Shown here: positions 50,197-59,609 of the stretch, piece after piece
How the letters are laid out: each line of letters opens with the position of its first letter
How positions within the stretch are numbered: position 1 is the first letter of the stretch
Assembly (NCBI GenBank): GCA_905160935.1
Contig: CAJHZI010000818.1
Span: 1,044,501-1,108,500, forward strand
Direction: 5' to 3'
DNA length: 64,000 bases
Source: Enchytraeus crypticus
Lineage: Eukaryota > Annelida > Clitellata > Enchytraeida > Enchytraeidae
Made by a program: the position numbers and the translations under genes
The notes under the pieces: generated by a model
Seen by the model: only the letters and a program-made list of their open reading frames with translations
Databases searched by the model: none
Told to the model about the DNA's origin: nothing

Positions 50197-53100
50197 TACA
50201 GTATATAAAATAATGCACATTTTTAAAATTTGAATGACAACCTCTTCAAAGTAACTTCAATTTCAGAGTTTTGGTGGGCCGTAGATTGTGGAACTGTGTA
50301 AATTTCCAAAGTCTGCAAAACAGTGAAGATATTCACTAATAATCAACGTATTTCTCAAATTTATCCTTTATTCAATGTAAATCAGATTAATTTAGCATAA
50401 GATACTATGAGCTACAGGAAGGATGAAAAATATTAGATGTGTCTATTATATGCTCCAATGATCAATTGCCTGACACACAGTAGGGCCATACGGATGATGA
50501 CCCAGGCCTCGTTCGTGGAAGTATCGCTCCACACTTATGCATTTGAGACTAAGACGGTCATAGACCTAAAATGGGCGTGAAAAGATAAGAAATAAATTCG
50601 GGGCTACGGTTAATTACCACTGCCTGACGGGTCCTTTGCAAATCACGGACACGACATCTTGTTGAAATTTGCAAGTGGTTTCCCGCTGCCTTCCTTAGAT
50701 CCTGCCTGGCCTCATTTCACACAGGACACCGATAATAGAACACCGACGTCGGTAAGAAATCTGACTGCGGATCAGTATGTGACGGGTTCAAATCCTGCTC
50801 ACCTGTCACATGTTTTCGAGAGATTAAACTGCGTAACCATCGGTTACGCAGTTTAATCTTTTACAAATTTTACAGTAAACTCACTATATTATAATTTATA
50901 CTATATATACATGTATATTTATTTATTCCATGGTTAGAGTGCTCGATTTAAATTTTCGTCGATGACAAAGACAATAAAATGCATAATTTTCTTTATTTGA
51001 TTTCATTTAATTGTTTCAAATTGTACTGTTAGTTACAGTCAATTAATTTATAAAATATGCACAACTTGCTTAAAAATTGAAATTATTATTTCACTATTTA
51101 TTAATTTACTCGAATACACATTTTGTTTTTATCTTGTAAATCCATATGGGAAAGCGCAAAAGCGTTTCACAAAAAATATTCAACCTCGTATATGTTTTCA
51201 TCATCAGACCGAAACTTTCCGCTAGTTCTGATTCCAGGGGACTCTTGCAAGCCCAAAGCTGCGTTCAGTTGCAGCTCGATGTTCTTCAATCGATCAGCGA
51301 GTAAATTCACATTTCTCTTCGCATCTCTCTCAGAAATCTACAGCACGAAATGTAAGTTGCGATAAATAATTGTAGTTCCTAAATTATCAATAAATTACGT
51401 TGGAGAGTAGCTTCACGTGTATTGTTTGCATGTACGTACATTTATAAGCTAAATGTAACTGTGCTACATGTAATGAAAGGACATTACTCCATTTCTTAAC
51501 GGACTTCACTTGATTGATGAAAGGACCTTAATCCATTGATGAAAGGACTTTCCTCCATTAATGAAAGGACTTTCCTCCATTGATGAAAGGACTTTACTCC
51601 ATTTATGAAAGGACTTTCCTCCATTAATGAAAGGACTTTCCTCCATTAACGAAAGGACTTTCCTCCATTAATGAAAGGACTTTCCTCCATTAATGAAAGG
51701 CCTTTACTCCATTAATGAAAGGACTTTCCTCCGTTGATGAAAGGACTTTACTCCATTGATGAAAGGATTTTACTCCATGTAAGAAAGGACTTTGCTCAAT
51801 TAAAGAAAGGACTTTCCTCCATTAATGAAAGGACTTTACTCTATTAATGAAAGGACTTTCCTCCATTGATGAAAGGACTTTACTCCATTTATTAAAGGAC
51901 TTTCCTCCATTGATGAAAGGACTTTTCTCCATTAATGAAAGGACTTTACTCCATTTATGAAAGAACTTTGCTCAATTAAAGAAAGGACTTTCTTCCATTA
52001 ATGAAAGGACTTTCCTCCATTGATGAAAGGACTTTTCTTCATTAATGAAAGGACTTTACTCCATTTATGAAAGGACTTTGCTCAATTAAAGAAAGGACTT
52101 TCCTCCATTAATGAAAGGACTTTCCTCCATTGATGAAAGGACTTTACTCCATTTATTAAAGGACTTTTCTCCATTAATGAAAGGACTTTCCTCCATTGAT
52201 GAAAGGACTTTCCTCCATTAATGAAAGGACTTTCCTCCATTGATGAAAGGACTTTACTCCATTAATGAAAGGACTTTGCTGCATTGATGAAAGGACCTTG
52301 ATTAACTGATGAAGGAGCTTTTGGATTGGCCAATTGTTCGATCGATCAAGTAAAATATCTCTCAAGCTCTATATACCTCTCTCTCTCTCGCTTAAGTTCT
52401 CTCTCTCTCTCTCTCGCTCTTTCATGCACTGTATCGCCTAACAGCAGGTCTATGACTTATAACACCAACTAATTCTGTCATCTGGATTCATTTCATTTTC
52501 ATATCAGAATGTGCTAACAACTCACCTAACATCCGTTTTATAGGTATCAATTTAGCGTGTCATCATCATCATCAGTATCTGTATCTTTGATCCTTGAATC
52601 TTTAGTTACAAATAGAAACTTTTTCATTATTTTTAGGAAATCTTTGTAGCCATTTCTGTAGTCTAGGCGCTCACCAATCGAATTCCCCTTTCTGATGTTG
52701 GCTTGGATCTTTGTGCTCATTGGTATTCATTTAAATTTTGCATCCATTCCTCCTCCTAGTACGTACATCTCTAGTAACACACCCATCCCCTGATGATGAC
52801 TCTTACCATTAGTTTAATGTTCTCGTTCAGCAGTCTCTCCTCGGATTCGGTCAGGTGCTCTGCTGATTCAGAGTGATGCTGCTGTAGTAACTGCTCCGTA
52901 GCCTTCAGGCGCGCCTCCATTGCTTCGATCTGACAACAATCGTTATATAAATCCGTCAATCAATAAATTATCTTATCAATATCAATATGGAAAGAATGTA
53001 GTTGTAAATCAATAATATTACAACAGTTGTTGGTCAGCAATATCTGACTTAATACACTAATATCAATAATAGCGCACAAAGTTAACAATTTAGTTCAATA

Positions 53101-54240
53101 TACACTGTGTTTTTTATAACTGATACCCCATATTATTTTTACAATAAAGTCGTACGAAGTTGACAGACGCTTTTGAAATTTACAGCACTTGACCAGCAGC
53201 CAATTCTACCAAACATGTTGAAATTTCGTTTGAATATCTTCAGTAATGTCAAAATTATAGTATTGCGAATAGGAGTGGGGTCAAATAAGAAATTTCCAAT
53301 ACAGGATTTTGGTATGCTACATGTAGCGTAAAATTATCTCTATAAAAATAATAGCGAACACGTAACATAAAATTTCTGCTAATGCTATTTTGAAGAGCAA
53401 TCATTTCTTTTCAAAACGACGTAAAATACGTGCTGATATGTTTTTAATTGCCAAAGTTATTGAACTTTTAATGCATGCATTGCAGTAGCACTGCGCTCTC
53501 ATTGTCACACGGCAGCTAAGCTCTCGCCTAGCACACGTAGGCCTAAGGATTTAGTGAGTGCATTAAAAGTTCAATAGCTTTGTCAATAAAGAACATATCA
53601 GCACGTATTATTTTACGTCGTTTTGAAGAGAAAAGATTGCTATTCAAAATAGCTTTAACAGAAATTTTATTTTACGTGTTAGTTATTATTTTTATGGAGA
53701 TAATTTTACTACGCATGTAACAAGCCCGTAATCCTGTACCGGAAATTCCTTATCCGACCCCACTCCTATTCGCACAACTCTAACTTTCACGTTATTAAAG
53801 ACATCAAAACGAAATTTCTGTATGTTTGGTAGAATTGGCTGCTGGTCAAGTATTGTAAATTTCAAGAACACCGGTTAACTGCTTATTACCTTATTATAAA
53901 AATAATTAGGGGTATCAGTTATAAAAAAAACAGAGTGTAGTTCAATATTTCGATACTATAAACAATATCTATTTATTCAAATAAACTACGCGTAATTGTC
54001 GAATGCTCTTCTACAGCTTAATATTAAAGATTTTTAAACCTAATCTATGAAAATTGGCTGAATACTATGAAAACCCTTTTCGAAAATCAAATAGACCTGT
54101 CCGCCAAAGCAAACACAGCTTCGCTGTTAACGCCAAAGTATCTAAAGTAGTTACACGCCGTAGGTTTCAAAGCATTGTGTACTGATTCGTTAAAATCTGA
54201 GCATAGTGTCATTGATATTTCCACGTGTACAATAAACAAA

Positions 54241-54271
<31 letters not shown>

Positions 54272-55103
54272 AGTGTTCAGCCAGGTAGCAGGTCCAAAGT
54301 ATATATTCATACTCAGAGTCTGATTTCAAGCTTCATAAAGGGTACTCCATAGATCAACAAGATTATCGCTTCACAAAAGGCAGCACATTATTCACACCTT
54401 ATGTAGCCCTCAACTTGGAAAAGTATGACTTTTGAGGTGGTTTTCCGTTGCCTTCCTCAGTTCTTGCTTAGTCGCCTCTTACGACACGTGCAGTTTACGG
54501 TTGGCCTGTTCTTCAATGTCCCGGGCAGAACATGGGAAAAATAAACTCTAATGCTGTATACTTCTGAATTCAACAACAAAATTGGTTTCTATCAATGAGA
54601 ATACAAATTGGGCAGAAGGTGATGTGTCATACAGCGGTTGGTCCACAATAGAGTGGAATTGAATAAGCGAAGCTGAAATCTTCTGAGGAGACTAAGCAGT
54701 AGCTGTGTAAGATAATTGAGTACAAATTCAGGAATTGTATATTTTACGAAGCGAGGGGTTAGCTTCAATGCTTCAATACGATTTGACGAAGATATACATG
54801 TATCTCTAAAGATGATATTACATTGCTGGTCTCTGGCATGCTCCTATATTGATAGCGAATGCGGACTGTTCGTGAACGAGAAAATTTGAAATTTCTTGAA
54901 AAGTAACATGAATCTTCAATCTTAAAGTTCACCGGAGACGGAATGGTAGAAATAGAGAGAAAAAGAGAGACAGAGAGAGAGACAGAGAGACAGAGAGAGA
55001 GACAGAGAGATAGAGAGACTGAAAGAGAGAGAGACAGAGAGACAGAGAGATAGAGAGAGAGACAGAAAGAGAGAGAGGGATAGAGAGAGAGAGAGAGAGG
55101 GAT

Positions 55104-55149
<46 letters not shown>

Positions 55150-56998
55150 GACACTCTGGTACTTACAACAGAGCGAAGTGTTTGGTTGTTCATGACCTCC
55201 TGTCTAGTTTTGCTCTCTTTTGCTGGACTATCGTTGTACAGTGGCGAGTAGCCTCTCTGTCTGCCAGCTTCCTGCGACATTGCAATAATTTAGCAGTAGA
55301 AAATAAAAGCTATCCACAAATTGTTATTACTATCTAAATGTTTTATATTGACTTTCATGCTTTCTTGAAAATAAAAGAAAGAATTAATAAGAATAGCAAC
55401 TTCGGGTTGACAGGCACCAAGAGTGTTGTTTTATTAATAAGAGTTTTAGTTCCACTTTACCTCTAGCATCAAGTTGCCTCGTATCTCCACGTTTCAACTT
55501 CTCACCAATCAGAACATTACACGTATTTTATTTTTATCATCTCTACCCAGTTTCATTCCATAGTTCAATTAGTTTCCAAGGGATTACCTTACATGGCGTT
55601 TTCGCACTCTTCTTACAAAGGCTTCCCTTCAAAATTCCCGACTCACGGCTTCCCTTTTAATTTTTATACACCAGGGCCATAATTTTGATATAAATAATTC
55701 TAATATTCTTCTCTCTGGAATAAGAGAACAAAATATTGTTCATGTTCAAAAAGTGAACTATGACTTAAAGAACAAAATATTTTTCCTGTTCAAAAGTGAT
55801 GAATGATTAAATGAAGATGAATACCATGACTAAATGATGATGAATACGGATGACTAAACGATCCTATAATTTTCAGGAATCAATAATTTACTATAGTACG
55901 CCAACTTTTAGTTGTAGTAGAAAATGAATTTTAAGATTTCAATAAAACAATATCATATGCCTTAAAAGTATAACGATATAAAAATGTAACATTTTGTTGA
56001 TATGTGATTTGCTCTGTCACTTTACTAAGGCGATCGTTTATTATATAACAGTAATTTATCAGCAATAGTACTTTTATTCCTTAAAATCGTAAAATAAAAC
56101 CACATTTTATTTCGTATATCCAGTTTATACCTCGACATCAGATAAATGGGCATCAGCTAAGAATGACCTAGCGTCTGCAACTGACTTCCCAACTGCAGAT
56201 GCTTGGTTGACGGAATGATTTTGGCGTAAATCTAACGTCGTATGGCCGTTCTTAACTAACTTTGATTCTAAAGCAATTAAAATAATAAAACAGGCTAAAA
56301 GGTTTCTAAAACATTTTCAATTTTAAAAAATTCACTATTAAAGATAAGAGATGTGCTGATCAGTATGTGCGAGGTTCAAATCCTGGGCTCGCCCGTCACT
56401 GACATCGCTTTCGAGTGAGGAAACTGACGTTAACCTTAGCTTTACGAGTTTTATTAAAGAACACATAGAGGAGCTATAGAAGAAAAGCTACATGTATGGA
56501 CGAGAGAAGTCTGGGACTTAGGATGTTAGCAGAATTGATAACGCTCTGTTTTTGTGTTTACTATACGACGCGAAGAACATTAGATAGAAATACGTGGAGA
56601 GTTATGGGTAGCATCAGTATAATGTACGTTGTCTGAGTGACGATCAATAGGTGCGGGGTTCAAATTCAGTGCTCTCTCGGTCACTGGAAAGCATTCAAAG
56701 CAGGAAACTGTGGCTGAACTGGGCTTTAGCTTTCTTCAGCTCTTAGTTTATATCGGCTTCTGAAAGACACTCTCTGGGAGAGTGTCTTTCTTTTTTTTTA
56801 AATAAGTAAATATATTAATTTGAATAATTCAATATTTTCACTCAATGCAGCTATAAAACGTTCACACAATACAGCAATTCATATGAAATGAAACGGACAC
56901 AGAGGTCTGAAGACTCCAACATGTGTCTAGTAAAAGAATAAAAGAATTACGTGCCATTAAAATAACATAGCACAGCATTTGCAACATATCAATGGTAA

Positions 56999-57038
<40 letters not shown>

Positions 57039-57180
57039 CAACGTCAGAAAGGGCATTTATTTGGTTGGTGAGCGCCTAGGCTCCAGATATTGTCACAAAA
57101 CTTAAACGAATGGATAAAAGAAAGTCTATTCGTGTCCCGACCCTGGTTAAACTGGGATTTAAGGGAAGATGATGATGATG

Positions 57181-57218
<38 letters not shown>

Positions 57219-57231
57219 ATATATATAGATA

Positions 57232-57276
<45 letters not shown>

Positions 57277-57966
57277 TAATCTAGAGACGAGTGGAGGCGT
57301 TATATACCATGGACCTGCTAGTCGATAGTGCACTAAGAGAAAGAGAGAAATCAAATATTTATTTAAATCAAGTTTAGCTAAATTACGTTTAAATAAAATA
57401 ACATTATTTGTCGCGACCACAGAATCTGGGAGTGCGTTCCATGATTCACATACTCTAATGAAGAAATAATATCTAAGAGCGTCGATTCTAGATTGGTCAT
57501 TACACACCTTCAGTGAACGTCCACGAGATTGCCTACATATTATATAGATGCCGGATGCAAAATAATAGCTGAGTAAGTGTCTATTTATTGTCTATTTATT
57601 TATTATTATTTGTATTATTATTTGCATTATTATTATTTATTTGTCTATTATTTAGTGTCAAGTTAAATACCGAATAGGTAAATTTTGATTTAAGCAATTA
57701 GTTATGTAATAAGAATTTCAGTTCTGTTGAGTTTTATTTGTGATCACAAGGAATATCTTTATGCTGTGTATATAGGTGATACTTGTTTGTTTGTCTGTTT
57801 TCGTTTTTGTTTACTGCCATGACTTTGGTGAAAATAAAGATTATATTAATTTAATACCGGAATCTCGAGCAGGACCCTGGAATCTGGAGGAGGAGGACAT
57901 GTAATTCTGCAGGCTGTACACTGTGGCGCTCGATCTTCCTGAATCACCGCTAGTCCATTTATCCAT
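40439..57966 (-). CDS. Unrecognised coiled-coil protein, complete, 15 coding exons
   Basis: Coding exons in transcript order: 57966-57858, 56267-56131, 55271-55167, 52929-52807, 51337-51185, 50312-50242, 49726-49569, 48496-48315, 47697-47533, 46910-46761, 45478-45332, 44501-44316, 43735-43589, 42292-42134, 40528-40439. Together they make 2082 nt and keep one frame through all joins (693 residues). Every junction is GT-AG. Three non-zero-phase joins (1 to 2, 6 to 7, 7 to 8) fit exactly, which supports the model. Residues 1 to about 120 are Ser-rich and look disordered ([20 protein letters not shown]). Almost all the rest has heptad-type Leu/Glu/Lys/Gln sequence, for example [20 protein letters not shown] and [20 protein letters not shown], with short breaks. 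No membrane segment or signal peptide. An in-frame TAA lies 15 bases before the ATG. It looks like a centrosome, cilium or cytoskeleton scaffold, but I cannot name it. The exon 9 donor could also lie 9 bases earlier. Confidence 0.8.
40655..41775 (-). mobile_element. LINE family B copy 2, 5' truncated
   Basis: The longest LINE frame in the window (269 codons, 41468-40659). It runs from [86 protein letters not shown], and [18 protein letters not shown] to a stop, then the 3' UTR with a GCAG..AGTGCAC end and (TA)n. The upstream part ([20 protein letters not shown]) sits in another frame, so there is at least one break. The FADD box marks the reverse-transcriptase palm. The clade is uncertain (RTE- or Jockey-like endonuclease/reverse-transcriptase type). 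Confidence 0.88.
41779..41833. repeat. (TA)n at LINE 5' junction
   Basis: TA array directly abutting the truncated end of LINE family B copy 2. Confidence 0.95.
41885..42000 (-). mobile_element. LINE family C tail
   Basis: Plus: (CAA)n, TTATACGATAAGAGTGCCAC, TGTTATCCATGACAACATTG, GGAACCGAATCAAAACCGAT. Inverse of the copy at 21640-21870. Confidence 0.6.
42480..42800 (+). mobile_element. LINE family C fragment with decayed ORF end
   Basis: The plus strand reads pieces like [19 protein letters not shown], the ..AAP.IWNSLP.. block at the end of L2/CR1-type reverse transcriptases, with several breaks, then GACGACAGTAGCACTCTAAT and a TTATTATC tail. In intron 14 of the minus-strand gene. Confidence 0.6.
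43065..43150 (+). mobile_element. LINE family A tail
   Basis: GACGTCCCTGACATCATCC, TTAGATGAGGAAACGGACG, TTATACC, (TTA)n. Confidence 0.65.
43235..43525 (+). mobile_element. Possible third tRNA-derived SINE
   Basis: Has a B-box-like CCTGGGTTCAAAGCCCAGG and a distinct 3' part (GCGGTCTCGAGGACCGGTC, ACCGGCCATGACACCGC) ending in (TTA)n. Pieces of that 3' part recur near 20340-20400, so it is dispersed. Confidence 0.4.
43860..44030. repeat. AT-rich tandem repeats
   Basis: ACTACATGAGCATTAATAAT and TATTACTTAATATGAGC units, about three copies. Confidence 0.75.
44640..44700. repeat. (TA)n microsatellite
   Basis: Follows an ATT tract and lies next to a LINE family B tail. Confidence 0.9.
44715..44795 (-). 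mobile_element. LINE family B tail
   Basis: Plus: (CT)n, TTAGTGCACTGCCTACTGGC, AAGTCCATGGTATATAACGT. Confidence 0.75.
44826..45232. repeat. Minisatellite, about 25-bp GTGCAATGTATTGCGTATTA unit
   Basis: About 16 copies with variation in the ATT/ATG spacer. Makes Cys/Tyr-rich spurious ORFs. Confidence 0.9.
45541..45770 (+). mobile_element. tRNA-derived SINE, family B
   Basis: CTCGTGGGTTCGAATCCCAG head, body TTTAAACATGTGGTAATAA, ATAGTTGATCATTTCACTAT. Good match to 21316-21560. Confidence 0.75.
46030..46135. repeat. (TA)n / TATATAAT array
   Basis: AT-only array next to a LINE family C tail-like GTTGTCATGGATGACAGTAG at about 46152-46180. Confidence 0.85.
46370..46735 (+). mobile_element. Family E copy with long (GAT)n tail
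   Basis: Starts TTGCTGAAGAATAGACCAAC (5' module), then CAAATCCAAACTAATATCCTG, GGTCAATTCGTATCCTGACC and AAAAGATGATGATGATGATG, extended to about 46735 with GACGAC variants. Confidence 0.7.
47175..47290 (+). mobile_element. tRNA-like SINE head
   Basis: CGGCGCAGCGGTAGAGAGCT gives an A-box and CGCGAGTTCGAGACTGC a B-box. Between them CCTCT..AGAGG can pair but the loop has 6 rather than 7 bases and no acceptor stem is evident, so it is a relic rather than a working tRNA gene. Confidence 0.45.
47297..47390 (-). mobile_element. tRNA-derived SINE, family A, partial
   Basis: Plus: GCTAAGGTTAACATCAGTTT, CTCGAAAGCGATGTCAGTGA, GATTTGAACCCCGCACA. Confidence 0.65.
47770..48030. repeat. ATCA array upstream of exon 9 of the minus gene
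   Basis: On the gene's sense strand this is TGATTGATTGA. It begins about 70 bases before the exon 9 acceptor. Confidence 0.75.
48213..48298. repeat. (TA)n microsatellite
   Basis: TA array 15 bases from the exon 8 donor of the minus gene. Confidence 0.95.
48528..49010. repeat. 21-bp minisatellite, about 23 copies
   Basis: Unit GAACAAGAAATATGATCTAA plus A, with AAATAT/AATTAT variants and some 20-bp units at the right. Because 21 is a multiple of 3 it leaves a 148-codon minus frame (CSLDHIS repeats). Confidence 0.95.
49110..49175. repeat. (GAT)n microsatellite
   Basis: GATGATGAAGATGATG tract, perhaps the tail of a decayed family-E copy. Confidence 0.8.
49471..49556. repeat. (TA)n microsatellite
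   Basis: TA array about 12 bases past the exon 7 donor of the minus gene. Confidence 0.95.
50010..50197. repeat. Two (TA)n arrays
   Basis: About 50010-50095 and 50145-50197. They lie upstream of exon 7 of the minus gene. Confidence 0.95.
50735..50825 (+). mobile_element. SINE family A fragment, joined to a hairpin
   Basis: GTCGGTAAGAAATCTGACTG, GATCAGTATGTGACGGGTTC, AAATCCTG. The tail is replaced by a perfect 17-bp inverted repeat (50822-50838 and 50842-50858). Confidence 0.6.
51473..52313. repeat. 22-bp minisatellite, about 38 copies
   Basis: Unit CTCCATTAATGAAAGGACTT plus TC, with TTC/TTA and ATTAATG/ATTGATG/ATTTATG variants that form higher-order blocks. In intron 4 of the minus gene. 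Confidence 0.97.
52375..52470 (-). mobile_element. Diverged LINE family B tail
   Basis: Plus: (CT)n, CATGCACTGTATCGCCTAAC, AGCAGGTCTATGACTTATAA. Confidence 0.5.
52560..52740 (-). mobile_element. Family E copy
   Basis: Plus: (ATC)n, TTGTAGCCATTTCTGTAGTC, TAGGCGCTCACCAATCGAAT, TGATGTTGGCTTGGATCTTT. Confidence 0.6.
53102..53938. mobile_element. Long-inverted-repeat foldback element (Mutator-like, non-autonomous)
   Basis: About 837 bp. The left arm (about 53102-53475) and right arm (about 53556-53938) are inverted copies. Ends are ACACTGTGTTTTTTATAACT and the inverse of AGTTATAAAAAAAACAGAGTGT, followed inward by GATACCCC, AGTGGGGTC and AACGACGTAAAATACGTGCT. The middle of about 80 bp is unique. 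Flanked by the 10-bp direct repeat AGTTCAATAT (53092-53101 and 53939-53948). No ORF. Long arms plus a 9-11-bp duplication fit Mutator-like elements. In intron 3 of the minus gene. Confidence 0.85.
54240..54540 (-). mobile_element. Retroposon family D copy, near full length
   Basis: Plus: (CT)n, CTAGTGTTCAGCCAGGTAGC, TCATAAAGGGTACTCCATAG, TTTGAGGTGGTTTTCCGTTG, GTCGCCTCTTACGACACGTG, CAGTTTACGGTTGGCCTG. It includes the 5' module shared with family E. Confidence 0.7.
54953..55147. repeat. (GA)n array just after exon 3 of the minus gene
   Basis: GAGAGACAGAGA tract; on the sense strand it is (CT)n starting about 20 bases past the donor. Confidence 0.95.
55400..56120 (-). other. Intron 2 of the coiled-coil gene, nothing recognised
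   Basis: AT-rich. A short ATGATTAAATGAAGATGAAT-type duplication near 55800-55860 is all I see. Confidence 0.4.
56345..56455 (+). mobile_element. tRNA-derived SINE, family A
   Basis: GATCAGTATGTGCGAGGTTC, AAATCCTGGGCTCGCCCGTC, ACTGACATCGCTTTCGAGTG, AGGAAACTGACGTTAACC. The head is truncated. Confidence 0.75.
57003..57033. repeat. (TA)n microsatellite
   Basis: Short TA array 5' of a family-E copy. Confidence 0.9.
57038..57182 (+). mobile_element. Family E copy, well preserved 3' half
   Basis: GGTTGGTGAGCGCCTAGGCT, ACTTAAACGAATGGATAAAA, CTATTCGTGTCCCGACCCTG, AAACTGGGATTTAAGGGAAG, (ATG)n. Confidence 0.75.
57183..57275. repeat. (TA)n microsatellite
   Basis: TA array between two element tails. 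Confidence 0.95.
57283..57345 (+). mobile_element. LINE family B tail
   Basis: GAGTGGAGGCGTTATATACC, ATGGACCTGCTAGTCGATAG, GTGCACTAAGAGAAAGAGAG. Confidence 0.65.
57347..57535 (-). mobile_element. LINE ORF C-terminal fragment
   Basis: Minus reads [37 protein letters not shown] and LDLNKYL. The FF..RV...WN.LP..VV...S...FK..L pattern is the end of many LINE reverse-transcriptase ORFs. Only this end survives. Confidence 0.6.
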
Positions 57967-58207
57967 TAGCGTAATTAATTAGTAATTAGATTAATGACTA
58001 GTGAAAGCACCAAACTCCTGCGCCCTATAGCTACCAAGAGTAAATGGAAACAAACTTGTAATTCAATTGTATTCCGCATGCATGAAGTACACATTTATTT
58101 GAAATTTCTTAAGAAGATCTCACATTACAGTCCACACTTGTTGAATACTGTATTCAGTAATATAAAACACGTTCAAGCCACTGGCCCTCTGTTCGTAACA
58201 CGTAACA

Positions 58208-58341
58208 TGGCTGGAGCGATGTCGGTAAGATACTCGACCGCGTACCAGTATCTGCGTGGTTCAAATCCTTGGCTCTCCCGTCACTGACATCGCTTTCGAG
58301 TGAGGAAATTGACGTTAACATTAGCTTTATCAGCTTTATCA
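58208..58341 (+). mobile_element. tRNA-derived SINE, family A, full length
   Basis: GGCTGGAGCGATGTCGGTAA, CTCGACCGCGTACCAGTATC, GTGGTTCAAATCCTTGGCTC, ACTGACATCGCTTTCGAGTG, GAAATTGACGTTAACATTAG, then CTTTATCAG. Upstream of the coiled-coil gene start. Confidence 0.8.
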
Positions 58342-58554
58342 AGCATACAACGACGGTTATATTCCATTTCTGAAGTGCACGAGGACAATAATAGCTCTAT
58401 GGATCAAGAATCATATTCGTTATTTTGGTTATAACTGTCTCACCCTCAACAAAATTCGTCGCTACTACTGAACATAACTTAGCTACACCATCAATCTTTA
58501 GTAACAGTTTTCAGACTTTCACACTTCGCTATAAAATATAGTCTTCAAAGCCAA

Positions 58555-58660
58555 AGTCAAGCTTAACACCAGTGTCTTGCTCGAAGACATGTCAGTGACG
58601 GGGAGAACAATGGATTTGAACCCCGTACCAACTGATTCTCTATCAAACAACAAGCCAACT
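58555..58660 (-). mobile_element. Diverged SINE family A copy
   Basis: Plus: GCTTAACACCAGTGTCTTGC, TCGAAGACATGTCAGTGACG, GGATTTGAACCCCGTACC. Confidence 0.5.
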
Positions 58661-58769
58661 CTGCACCGGCTCATTCCTTAGATGCAATATGTATAGACTT
58701 TATATGATATGCTGTCCTAAGTTAGAAGGGAGTTCGCAACAAGTCGCTATTATTGGTTAATTGTTAAGG

Positions 58770-58890
58770 AATAGGTAAGATACGACCAACCGTAAACTGC
58801 TCGTGTCGTAAGAGACGACTAAGAAAGAACTGTGTAAGGCAAAGTTGTAAGGCAAAGTTAAACCACAACAGAAGCCAAATTTTTCTTAAG
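58770..58890 (+). mobile_element. Retroposon family D/E 5' module, truncated 3'
   Basis: GACCAACCGTAAACTGCTCG, TGTCGTAAGAGACGACTAAG, AAGGCAAAGTTAAACCACA. Confidence 0.55.
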
Positions 58891-59144
58891 CTTTGAAAGC
58901 CATTGATTTAACATGAATGACCTGTCTCCGATGACATTCATTCCATGATTTCCATCCAGTTCATCTAAATATTCATATTTCAACAAGCGGAAACATTATA
59001 CATAGAATCTGAAAGTCTTATCTTACTAGGTATGACTCAATAAAGCTGTATTAAAAATTTGAGTTCAAATTAATTTTTCCCTAGAACTATGATATACTCT
59101 TCCAAGCATATAAAATATACCATATCGTTCGTTCCTTCTTCTAT

Positions 59145-59230
59145 TATTATTCCACTGGCAAGTCCAAGGTACATATTCATACTCAGAGTCCACATTAAAG
59201 ATCCATAAAGAGCGCTCCATAGATTAAAAA
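59145..59230 (-). mobile_element. Retroposon family D 3' end
   Basis: Plus: CCACTGGCAAGTCCAAGGTA, CATATTCATACTCAGAGTCC, CATAAAGAGCGCTCCATAGA. Confidence 0.6.
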
Positions 59231-59481
59231 ATGTGCCTACATTTAAAGTTAATTTTGGTGCTTTTGAAAATATATCCTATACTGGCTGGGGCCAGTAATA
59301 CCAGTAATAGGATATATTTTCCAAAGATGCGATAATAATACCGCATGTTAAGTATAACATATTATAGCGTGTTCAAAATAACGTTTGAACTTCAATGTAA
59401 AAAATTTTCGTTCGCTAATTATAACTACGATTTATTAACTACAATCTCTTTAGTTGTGAACTCACTAATCTAGATAAATTG

Positions 59482-59608
59482 CTGGAGTCAGTAGCGATGA
59501 CGGTAAGATATTCGACCGCGGATCAGTTTGTGCGGGGTTTAAATCTTGGGTTCGCCGTCTCTGACATCGCCTTCGAGTGAGGATACTGACGCTAACATCA
59601 GCTTTTTA
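59482..59608 (+). mobile_element. tRNA-derived SINE, family A, full length
   Basis: GCTGGAGTCAGTAGCGATGA, GATATTCGACCGCGGATCAG, B-box GGGGTTTAAATCTTGGG, CTGACATCGCCTTCGAGTGA, ATACTGACGCTAAC. More diverged than the copy at 58208. Confidence 0.7.
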
Positions 59609-59609
59609 G

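Noticed and set aside
51473-52313. CRISPR-like array
   Set aside because: Units are contiguous with no unique spacers, in an animal intron.
54765-55280. 171-codon minus ORF beginning with a gene-like sequence
   Set aside because: Only the first 35 codons after the acceptor (55271-55167) are exon 3 of the coiled-coil gene; the rest is intron and (CT)n.
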